64,000 nt of DNA from Luidia sarsii (lineage: Eukaryota > Echinodermata > Asteroidea > Paxillosida > Luidiidae): NCBI GenBank assembly GCA_949987565.1, contig OX465120.1, positions 8,012,587 through 8,076,586 of the forward strand, read 5' to 3'. The notes below the pieces were generated by a model. That model had not been told where the DNA came from, did not search any database, and saw only the letters and a program-made list of their open reading frames with translations. The position numbers were made by a program, and so were the translations under genes. Shown in pieces: positions 49,101-61,100 of this stretch. Within the stretch, counting starts at the first letter, position 1; each line of letters begins with the position of its first letter.

Positions 49101-52100
49101 ATCGGCTACCACCTCAGCGACATTTAGCTCATCCTCATCCAGACCAATGGATCCTCTATATCATAGGTCACCCAAACCAGTCTAAGCCCCCTCCCCCAGC
49201 CGACATACGATCCGTATCCATGGCCACCCCACTGCAATCTGACACACCCCAGTGAGCACCCACTTGCTTGCCCCCCACCAAATGCCCCACAGGATTATCC
49301 TCCCCAGAGGATTATCTTTCCTGCCTTCTTGCCTCAGTGATCACTGGCATATAAGCTGATCCACCACTGAGTCAAAGGCATTCTCAAGATGATGGCCAGA
49401 GCATACTGGCTGGAACGTTGAATTACCACTCATGCTCTTATTCAGAACCACCCCTCTTCTTTAAGAGACATTATACATGGTGTCGCTGAAAACCCTTCCA
49501 ATGTGCATACATGTACATGTATATGCTATTTATAAAATTAACATCCATGGGCGTAAAACTGTGTACTGTGAACAATCACTGCATCTATATAAAAAAAAAA
49601 CCACTTTTAATCCCCACCATTCCAGACTGTAAAATTTTGAAAACATAATGTTATCATGGCATTTCCTTGATAATGGTAACTTCTTTTCTAAAGAGAACTG
49701 TAAGTGCATTGGTAGAGAACCTGTTCATTTCATAAAAACATGCATCACTAATCTAGATTTGTGTGCAATATCAGCAGGACCTTGGTAGTAGCATCCACCA
49801 GTTGAACATTCAATACAAGTCCAATGACCTTACATACCTGCAATGTGACTACATCCATTGCAATGTGGTTCATCCAGAAAGCATGTATGTTGCCTAGATT
49901 AAGAATCTGTCCTGTTTTCTTGCACTGCAGTTGGAGGAACATCATGACTGTTTCCTTGAGAGTCCTTTCCAGTACAGAATCTAACTGGCCAGCAGGAAGG
50001 CACTTTCTTTTTAACTCCTGATATCCAATGGTAATGAAAAACCAAAAACATGTTTCAATGCTCAACAAACGTTCATTTGGATGTAAATTAAACACAATTC
50101 AACAAAGGAATAAAGGAAGAGATTATTTTGTAAACTCCCGAAAGCTGGAGTTAAAGAAAAACAAATTCCTCAAAACCAATTCCTCACTAGAACTCCATGG
50201 TTCCTATTCTATCAAAATCTGAATTTGATTCATTTCTATTTAATTTGAAGCAGCAACAATTTGGAGAGCCTGACATTTCAATCATAGCAGGACCTTTCTA
50301 AAAAGCAGAATGACTAAAAAGACCAAAACAAATAGGGAGGGGAGAGCAATAAGGACACTGGTGACAAAGGACAAAGAGGATAGCTAGTACTAGTAGGGTG
50401 GGATCAAAGGGAAGGGCAGGGGTAAGGTAATACTAAAAGAGGGGGAAGATTAGGGTAAAGATTAGGTGGTAGAGGGGAACAGATCAAAGGAAGCACTTTG
50501 CAACATTTTTACATATTACTCTCATTTGAAGTACATTGAAAGATAAGTCCACTTTTGAATATATATTGATGTTTTTGATTAAATGAGAATTTCTCTGTGC
50601 TGAAGTGAAGTGAAGTGGTGAATCAAACGTATTTGCACATGGACCTATATTGCAAAGTGAGTTTGAAAATGAAAAAGTGTCTGTCAGATTCTACAAACAA
50701 AAGAAAAGATTCCCAAAACATTAGTTCCTTTGCTGTTAATTAAGGTAAAACAATTAAACAATTATGTAGGATGCTACACCTAAGGACTTGAAAGCTCTGG
50801 TGGCAGACTGTTGAACGCGAGCAAAAAATACCCCAGTTTTTGAATCCCAATTTTTATTTAGACAGTGGAAACACCCCTTATAAATACATGTTTACCTTCC
50901 TGAACAAACAATTAACATGTAGCAACAGGTACCCTGCAAAGAAAAAAAAAATATATAGACATACCGTAGGTCATGCTTCATCACACGGACCTTAATTTTT
51001 CCCACTGGATTTTCAGTACTTTCAATACCCAGAAAGTCAGTGACACTTTCCTGAAAAGCATTTTTTTGTTAAATTTTTATTGTGTTTTTATGCCCTTGGT
51101 TTGTCATTCGAAGAGTGAAAGGCACATACATATAAATATATACATGTATACTGTATCAATGTACCTGCTCTATTTGGTCGTTGAAGTACATCACCTCATG
51201 CTTCAGCAAGTTAAAACAACAATCTTTGTAAAATATTGCAGGTCCCTCATCAACACCAAGAGATTTAGTGCATTGCAGTCCTTTATAACCATTTTTTGAA
51301 AGTGCAGGTGCCAGCAATTCATCGAAGTACTGAAGGCTGACCTTAAAAAGCAACAAACAACAGACATGGTAAAGTAGTCTTCTGGATTGGAATTGCACAC
51401 CACCGATACAAAATCAGAAAATGACAAACTTAAAGGAAAATCAGATTTACAAGTACATTTACTTTATTTACAGCTACATATAAATCTTTTATCTAAACAG
51501 CTGTTTTACATGTTTACGTTAAACAAAATCTTACTAAATTGTAATACAGGGGTAATTATCTTCAAACATCCCAAATTGGTACAATATATACATTAACAAT
51601 TGAAATAACATTGGTTCAGTTTGGGTTTATTTGTGATATATGGCAGTTACTGTTTGAATGCTTCTGAGTGGCGCCCCACCCTAGATAGTTGACTACATGT
51701 ATTTGGGAAGGCTGCCATATAATGGCTGGATAGCTCATAATTATGGTAATTTAACAAAACCAGTGGTCTCATATTCAAGTCCAAGTCCAGTAAAAAAAAT
51801 TCTTTGCCATTTAAAAAAAAAATCAGAAGTTCCCAGTCAGTTTCCCTTAAATTGTTTAACTTGAAAAATCTAGGAATAATGCAAATTATGAATCATTACT
51901 GTAGGTAGGACTAATTCATTTCTAATATTTGTCTGTTTATTTAAATCGTTCAAAGAGAATTAAATGCTTCAAATCAATGATCAAAATCATTCAATACATG
52001 TACATGTACAGTTTACAAATTGATTTCAAGATTACATGTAGGTTGATGAAGCATTGTACATGTACATGTACAACATTTACATGTACATGTTATTGTACAT

Positions 52101-55100
52101 GTCTTTCCAAAGCTCAAATATTACATGTATCACAATGCAATCCAATAAACATGTATCCAATGTAAACATGTATGACCATCACAAGGTAGGGTAACTCTTA
52201 CATTTATTTTTGGTACATACCAGTAAGTACCAGACTTGAACGACACCTGACTGAGACTTGGACAAAAGCCCGACATTAACCTTAATTTACACAGCTTAGA
52301 CTCAAGTAATAATAAAAAAAAATGACCTAATGACATAGACTTGAATTGCAAATCAATACAAAAAATACCACAAAATAATTGGTCTTTGTGATACTTGTGC
52401 ACACTGCATTGTATTGGGGAGGGGAACATGTACATGTACATGTATATGGGTTGATCAAGTGAATTCATTTGAACAGAAATTTACTTGACCAGTTACGTAA
52501 TTTGTTTGATATACACATGTACTGTGTGAGAATGCCTACTGCCAGTAAATTCAATTCAATTTAACTGTCAGATATACATGTGTTAGCTTGCACAAGGGAA
52601 GAGAGCACAGGGTCGCCCGCACCTTTGCTACAAAGATGTCTGCAAGAGAGACCTAAATGCTGTGGGCATTGATGTGAAGGGATGGGAAGGGCTTGCCAAG
52701 GACCATCTACAGTGGAGACAAGCGCTGTCACGTGGTCTGCACCGGGCAGAAGAGAACATACGCCTAGCTTCAGACGAGAAGAGGATCAGGCGCACGAACA
52801 GCCAACGTCATCAGGCTGCACAGGTCTACTCTGTTCCAGTGCAACCACTGCAATAGGGTCTGCCACTCCCGCATTGGCTTGCATAGCCACACCAGACAGT
52901 GTTCCCTATCGGGCACAGATCGATGATCACCCGTGATCGAAGAGATGCCAATGATAGCGTACTATACAACTCAATGCAAATATGACTCAGACTCTTCATT
53001 CTGACTCAAAGTTGACCTGCATGTAGATTTCGGCTGACTGGAATACAAATCTGACACACGTCTGATAAGTAGGGATTGTGTTCAGATTGAGGTTAGCTAA
53101 AAAATGAAAGACTGAGTGTGATTGAGACTGAGAGTGGATTGGAAGAAAATCCCTACACTTTGAATATAGACATAGAGAAAACAAATCAGAACAAAATATG
53201 TATCTATGCCTGTTAGATTGGATCATAACTACCATACAAGGTACAATGTAGGACTGGCATGTGCCATTAACAGTTGGATTTGAATTCTACAATTTGTTAA
53301 TTAAATTACGATTAAAAAAATTATGTGAGTGACACAACAAATTTTGGACATGGGTTTCTGAGTATTATCGGTTATGGTGGGATTCGTGCCAAAGTAGATT
53401 TCCAAGAGAACCATGAGTACTAGTGTAAAGAACCACCCCCCCCCACAGGCCACTTGGTGCGGGCGAACACTGGACTCCCCTCTGGGAAGATGTGGACTAG
53501 TCTGCTACAGTCTTCAGTATCCTCTGGGCAACATATTCATGAAGCCTTTGTGTTCCTCAGAGGGAGTTTTGGGTCCTCCTTTGTGTAAACCTGGGCATTT
53601 TTGGCGGGGTGGTTTAAAAACCTCAGGGAATGGAATGTTGGGTTGAGTCAGTCCTGGGGTTCTGTGGAAACAACATCGGGTGGAGGGTGTGGACCCTCGG
53701 CATGTCCCTGGTCGGAGATGTTCTGTTTCTTACCTTCTCTTGGGTTGCCATTTGCTTCTCATTTGTCCAATTAAAGTAAGTTCGTTCCTTTTTTTTTAGG
53801 GGAAAGTTGGGGTCAATATTTGTTTCTTCCTCTCTGTACCGGACACCAAACAAACACCCTGGCTATATCCATTTATCTACAGTAAATTGGGGGCGTTATC
53901 CCTAGCCTGATTTCTCTACTCTTGTCCTTTTTTTGTCATTGTAGTTATCTCTGCATTACTTAGATTTAATAAATAATCCCTTGCACCAGAAATTAAATTT
54001 TCCTGCCTTTCCTAGTTTTCTTTTCTTCGGTGTGGCTCAACTTCGTTACATTTGGTGGCAGCGGTGGGATTGGTGGTTGTAAAACAGAAACTGACCACCG
54101 ATCCTGAGATACGAATCTAGTCATCACACTAATGTTCATTTACCCAAATTGGTAAGCACTGCATGTCGATCATTGCAGGATTGCCAAAAATTGAAGTGGC
54201 CCCAACTTCAGAGGAAAACTGAAGTGGCAATTCATTTTGATGGGGGATTTGTTTTATTCTTTGGGGGTAGCTAAAATTTCTGTGAAGGAGGATGGCTACC
54301 TGTGAATAATGTGCCGGCCGGGTTTAACTTAACCCTTAAACTGCAGGTAAACGCTGCCCTCCATTCATGGACTTGATTTTTGGTCATTTTATCTCTGCTA
54401 AGGGGTCAGATGCTTACCATTTCGCTTAAGGTTACAGATGCACTAATAAACAGAAAGTAACAGAGCCTATTGTTTCTGTAGATTTTTCTTAAAATCATTT
54501 TTGGCAATTGTCGAAATAGACGACATGGCGGAAGGTGGTTCCTTTTCACCCCCTTCAGACAGTAAACACAGAATTTTGAAAGAAACAATTAGAGCTTTGG
54601 AGGACGGAATAGACAAAGCTTACAAGGATGCACTGGGTAGTCTGGTGGATGGTACAGAGACGCCCCCCTTTAGTGACTCCCTTACATTTTTTTCTCCAGA
54701 CCAACCCTCCACCCCTGAACTCCAGGCTGACTCCACCAAAGGGGAGTCAACTTTGTCTTATGGTGGGCCTAGCTTACCTTTTGATCCTGATTTGGGAAAA
54801 GACTTACCGGATTCCTTCCAAGTAAAGCAAGCTGGCCTACTTAGTCAAGCTAAAAGAATAACGTTTAATGAACAAACTGGCCCAAAGTCCGTTACGGACA
54901 CCAGTAGAAACTCCTATTCCACTCCAGTTTGTACCTCTACACCTAACAGCAATACAATACGTACTCCTCCACCTTCGTATCGCTCACAAATTGGTAGCAA
55001 TACACGTGCTGGTGAGCCCAAGCCTGTTGTGATGCCAGAACCATATGATGGACAGTCCATTACACTAGAGGACTGGTTGACCAATTTCGAGTTGTGTAGC

Positions 55101-58100
55101 AGTATCAATGGCTGGACTGAAACTCAAAAATGTACTTTTTTGGCTGTTCGATTGAGGGGTGCTGCGTTGCACGTGTACTTGTACACTGATCTGTCGGCCA
55201 ACGATAGACCCCAGTATTCCATTGTTGTGCAAGCTTTGCAAAATCGGTTTGATAGGACAATTAGCAGACAGATTTGTTTATGGTCCAACTGCAATCTAGG
55301 GTGCGTTGATCCAATGAAAACTTATCGGAATTGGCTGGGGCAATTTGGAGACTAGCCAATCGGGCTTATCCGTCAGTTCCACAGAATGTACGTGATGACA
55401 TTGCCAAAGATCAGTTTTTGGAGGCTTTAGATTCACGTAACACTCGACTTCAGGTCAGACGTAACAAACCCCAAACACTCGATGAAGCATTTACTCTTGC
55501 CATAGAAGAGGAAATGCTGGTTTCCCTTGAGAATAAGAAGGCAGGAGTCAAACAGGAGGTAAAAGCTGTTTGCGCTACGAGCCCTTCGGCTGGTACTCAA
55601 GTGAAAGACCAATGGGATTCTCGAGCTCGCTATGAGGAGATAAACAGAAAAATTGAGCAACTTACAAAAGCTGTTGAAACTTTGACTGAGAAACACCAGA
55701 AATTTAAGGATTTGACTTGCTGGAGTTGTGGCCAAAAAGGGCATGTCAAAGCAAAGTGTAAATTTCAAAATAAGGGGACTTACGATCCATGATTAAAACA
55801 AAGTAGTGGTGACTCTAAACCAGATCAGGAAAACTAAGTTCGGCTGAGCCTTGGGCCAACCCTCAGTCGGTCAGTGTCGAGGCCCAAATGCCGAGTAGTA
55901 ATGTGGGACAGTCATTGTACATACAGGTTGGAGTCCAAAACTGTGATGTACGATTTCTAGTTGATTCAGGTTCATCGCATACGATCATACACTCTAAAGT
56001 TTGGGATACTTTTCCTTGAAAAACATTGTGCGATACTTGATTTTGCTAATGCAAAACTGGTGATTGATAACTGTTCAATCCCACTACTAAGAGAAGTAGA
56101 TTGCCCTAAATGCTGCAGAGTATTCGTTGCTGAAACCATTACTGTCCCTTCTAAGTCCGAAGTTGTCTTGGGCGGAAAAATCCAAGTTAGGGGGACTTTG
56201 CCTAATTCTGGTATTATTGAGGCAACTACTCAATACAAAAACAGAAGCAGTGGAGTTGTTGTTGGCAGAACCTTTGTAAACCCACCAAATATTATTGTTC
56301 CACTGCGAGTTATTAACCCCACAACGTCAGACCTTGTTCTACACAGAGGAACTTATGTCACTATTGTTCATCCTGCTTGTGAGGTGACCTTAGAGACTAC
56401 TGGTGATGCTTCATCCCAGTCAGCCAAGTTGGGGCCATCCATCAGGGATCTCCTTGAACGAAGCTCAACGGGGTTAACAACTGAACAGCATGACGCGCTG
56501 CAACAGACACTGGTTAAACTTCAAGGTGCTTTTGTTGGTGAAGATGGTAAGCTGGGAAGAACCAACCAAGTCTATCATCATATTGACACTGCTGAGGCCC
56601 GACCAATTAAGCAGCCAGCGAGACGATTACCATTCAGCCAGCGAGCTGAAGCACAACAACAGGTAGATGAAATGCTACGTCAGGGTGTTATCCGACCATC
56701 TAATAGTCCTTGGGCTTCACCGGTTGTGCTGGTAAAGAAGAAAGATGGAACATTGAGATTTTGTATTGATTACCGACGTCTGAACCAAGTCACTAAGAAG
56801 GATGCATATCCCCTTCCTCGCATCGATGACAGTTTAGATGCAATGGCTGGGTCTCGTTGGTTCTCAACATTAGATTTAGCGTCTGGTTACTGGCAGACCG
56901 AAGTCAACCCAGAAGACCGCCATAAAACAGCATTCTCTACTGGAACTGGCTTGTATGAATTTAATGTTCTTCCTTTCGGGTTGTGTAATGCTCCAAGTAC
57001 TTTTGAACGACTGATGGAAATCGTCCTTCATGGTCTCCACTGGAAGATCTGCCTCATATACCTAGATGATGTCATTATCTATTCAAAGACATTTGACGAG
57101 CATATGGAGAGACTTACACTGGTAATCACTGCTTTTGAAGAGGCTGGTTTAAAATTAAAACCTAAGAAATGTGCTTTAGCTCGTAGGGAAGTCATGTACA
57201 TTGTACATGTATCTTGGCCATATAGTGTCATCTAATGGGGTATCCACTGACCCAGAAAAAGTTCGGACGGTACTAGAATGGCCTACTCCTTGCAGTCTTT
57301 CTGAAGTCCGAAGTTTTCTGTGTCTCTGCTCCTATTACCACAAGTTTGTAGCAGGTTTTGCCCACATTGCTTCCCCTCTTCATCAATTGACACAGAAGAA
57401 CGCCCAGTTCATTTGGTCTGACGAGTGTGAGTCTGCCTTCCAGAGGCTAAAGAGAGCTCTCACAACAACTCCAATCTTTGCCTACCCAGATTTTGCAGAG
57501 CCATTCATTCTCGACACTGATGCCAGTGTTAGAGGGATTGGTGCTGTCCTATCACAGGTGCAGGGAGGCAAAGAGAAGGTTATTTGCTATGCAAGTAGAA
57601 CTCTTAGCAAATGCGAGCGACGCTATAGTGTCACTCGTAGAGAACCTCTTGCTGTTGTCACCTATGTTTGGCACTTCAAGCATCATCTGTACGGACGGTG
57701 TTTTACCCTTCGCACCGATCATGGTTCCTTGAGATGGCTCTACAATTTTAAAGATCCTGAAGGTCAGGTGGCAAGATGGTTAGAGTTCTTAAGTTCTTAC
57801 CAATTTGATATACTTCATCGTCCAGGTACCAAACACCTAAATGCAGATGCTATGTCCAGGTACCCTTCTGAGCAGTGCAGTGCCATACAGATGCCTAGCT
57901 GGGACCGTGAGGAGTTGAGGACGACTCAACTAGCCGACCCACAACTGGCCCCAATAGTCAGGTGGAAAGTGGCAACAAACCAGATGTGGCCTCAAACAGC
58001 GGAGTTGACGGAGACACAAAGGGGTACCTCTTCCAATGGGATCAACTAGAGATGCACCATGGCGTGCTATATCGATGCTGGAACGATGCCGAAGGTCAGG

Positions 58101-61100
58101 GGTCCCGTCTATTGTTGGTAGTTCCCAGAACTTGGCAATCTGAGGTAATGCACAATTCCAGGAAGGTGATTGCGTGTGGCTATACACACAGCAAACCAAG
58201 CGAGGACGGAGCCCTAAGCTGCAAGCCTTCTGGAAGGGCCCCTTCAAGGTCATACAGAAACTGTCTGATGCCATCTACAAAATTAGACATAATCTTAGTG
58301 GCGGACGGATTCAAATAGTCTATTTTGATCGTCTGAAGTCCTACAATGCACGCTCAACACCAGCTCCAGACGCTACGCCAAGCCGTGGAACGTCACCTTG
58401 TCGTGTGGACTACAGGCAGGCAGATTCTGACGTAGAAGCCCCCATCTGGAGCCAGCCAGCTGAAGCTAATGGGATGTACACATCCATGGAGTGTCAATCC
58501 AATGAGGATGACATTTGGAGTGATAATTCTTCCCCGTGACTGGCACCCGGGAGTTCTACGAAGACAACTAGATATGGGCGGAGACGTAATGCCCCAGTAT
58601 GGATGAAGACTGGAGATTTTGAACTGTAGAGGCAATCCTATGGTGGTGGGAATGGTTTGGCACAAATTGTCCGATCCTGTGAAAGTTACTTTAATACCGT
58701 ACTCTTAGGCCGGGTGAAGGAATCAGGGTAGTGTCAAAACTTACGTTATTCAAGTTTGTCTTTCATCCCTAATGAACCTAATTTTTATTTAATTTATTGA
58801 ATTCCTGCATATAGTTCAGCCGAGTGAACTGCAGAAGAGACGTCTTTTTGAGTGTCTATTCCATCTGGACACAACATCCTGGATGTAAAACCTATACGAT
58901 CGTTGTAAATATAATTTAGAACATAAACCGTAGAATAAGAGCAGCTGGGTTATAAAGGGTCTAATTCCAGGTGCAAACGTTAAAACTTAAAGTGAACTTA
59001 GCGTAACGTACGTAGGCAATGGCATAGACTTAATTAAATAGTATAGAATGAGTAATTTAAACGAAAGTACTTCAATATAAGATTTTCAGGTTAGTGGCCC
59101 CCCCAAACAAATAGGCCTACTAATTTATAGGACTAAGGAATATCAATGCTTAATTTAACAAAGTTTGTAGTTCTCTCTGTACAGGTGTTGTAGACTGGGC
59201 AGACCAACTCTTGAACTGTGTTTAAGACGTGAGGACACGTCTTCCCAGAGGAGGAGGCTGTGTAAAGAACCACCCCCAGGCCACTTGGTGCGGGCGAACA
59301 CTGGACTCCCCTCTGGGAAGATGTGGACTAGTCTGCTACATGTATGTACAGTCTTCAGTATCCTTTGGGCAACATATTCATGAAGCCTTTGTGTTCCTCA
59401 GAGGGAGTTTTGGGTCCTCCTTTGTGTAATCCTGGGCATTTTTGGCGGGGTGGTTTAAAACCTCGGGGAATGGAATGTTGGGATGAGTCAGTCCTGGGGT
59501 TCTGTGGAAACAACATCGGGTGGAGGGTGTGGACCCTCGGCATGTCCCTGGTCGGAGATGTTCTGTTTCTTACCTTCTCTTGGGTTGCCATTTGCTTCTC
59601 ATTTGTCCAATTAAAGTAATTTCGTTCCTTTTTTAGGGGAAATTTGGGGTCAATATTTGTTTCTTCCTCTCTGTACCGGACACCAAACAAACACCCTGGC
59701 TATATCCATTTATCTACAGTAAATTGGGGGCGTTATCCCTAGCCTGATTTCTCTACTCTTGTCCTTTTTTTTGTCATTGTAGTTAGCTTTTCCGCCGCGT
59801 AGCGGAAAAGCTATTGTTCTTGTTCTGATTTTTTTATTTCTTCTTCTTTATCTGGTCGGGAAAAATCCCTCAGACAAAGCACAGGGTTTTTCTGGAGGGC
59901 ACTTTTGCCATTGAACAAACTTTGATTTTTTTCAAACTTGGCAAATGCATAAAGCCAATGTTGAACTAGTGCACAGTGGTCTTGAAAATGTCATGACGTC
60001 ATCATGTGTCACGTGACAGCGCTTTAAAGGTGCAAAATTCAAACTCCATTTTAAGCAAAAATGCAATTTCGTTGGGTTTCAATTTTGCACTATATCTAAG
60101 TTGGGAAAAGGTGTATCCGAAAATTGCCCTCATTTGATCGTGACGTCATCTCATGAATATTAATGAGGTCATAAACTTTTCACATTTTAACATTCAATTG
60201 AGCATATTTGGCCAACGGAGCAAGATTTTTTTCATTTTTACGTTTTTATCTATTGGGGATGTAGTTTAGAAACACCCTTCGGGGCAAAAAATTAATGACG
60301 TAATCGTGACGTCATCAAAATGCGTGTTTTTAAAACGCATATTTGTCATAGGTCAATCGTCTCGAAATTTTGTGGGCAGTTAGCTATTGGGCTAGACATT
60401 CAAAATCCTGAGTTTGGAACCAATCGACCATTGTTCAGAATTATTATGATTTTTTGAAAAATATTATGATGTCCCAATCACTTTGTGCACAAAATATGCA
60501 CGTGCGTTTTGGGTTAGGAATGGAGGTTACGGGTTCGAATCCCGTTGGTGTCAATTTTTTTTTCATCAATTTTTTTTTTTAAGAGAACCAGATGCGGAAA
60601 ACCGTTATGTTCTGTTTGCCAACAGACATAAATCTCTAGTTATCTCTGCATTACTTAGATTTAATAAATAATCCCTTGCACCAGAAGTTAAATTTTCCTG
60701 CATTTCCTAGTTTTCTTTTCTTCGGTATGGCTCGACTGCGTTACACATGTATTTAAGCGAATTAATCTTACCATCTTGTAATTAGTTGTATCCGTTGTGA
60801 GACTTGTGTTTATATTCGATTCTTAATAACATGAACTTGATTATTGCTTGCAGTCCAGATATGCTAGGAAGCATTCATTCATGAGTTAGGAGTTTGAGAC
60901 TCAGAGTGGTCACATTCACGTGAGCATTGTTATGTGTTGCCTGCATGTATTTTAGGTCCAGCTCTTCACACTATGAACATCTAAACTGTGAAAAAGGGGT
61001 GAAATTGTCATTTCGCCGTGAAAAGTCACTGTGATTTCACGGTGCAATTTACAGTGAATTCACTGTGAAAATAATTGCCTCTCTGACCCGATAAGGACAA

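Larger units (their letters stand above)
53424..60745 (+). mobile_element. Ty3/gypsy LTR retrotransposon in intron 1 of the PDE12-like gene
   Basis: A full-length arrangement: 5' LTR 53424-54050, tRNA-Leu primer site 54053-54071, gag 54525-55792, pol 55880-58538, polypurine tract 59247-59257, 3' LTR 59261-60745 (with an 851-bp insertion). The LTRs begin TGTAAAGAACC and end GTTACA. By eye the LTR pair differs by about 11 substitutions in 620 aligned bases, so the insertion is fairly young. Gag and pol are frameshifted and the integrase core is deleted. The 6-bp flanks TACTAG and CATGTA do not match. Transcription would oppose the host gene. Confidence 0.9.

Noticed and set aside
53418..60751. 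Target duplication of the gypsy element
   Set aside because: TACTAG before the 5' LTR and CATGTA after the 3' LTR do not match. A one-sided rearrangement or mutation is possible but not shown.
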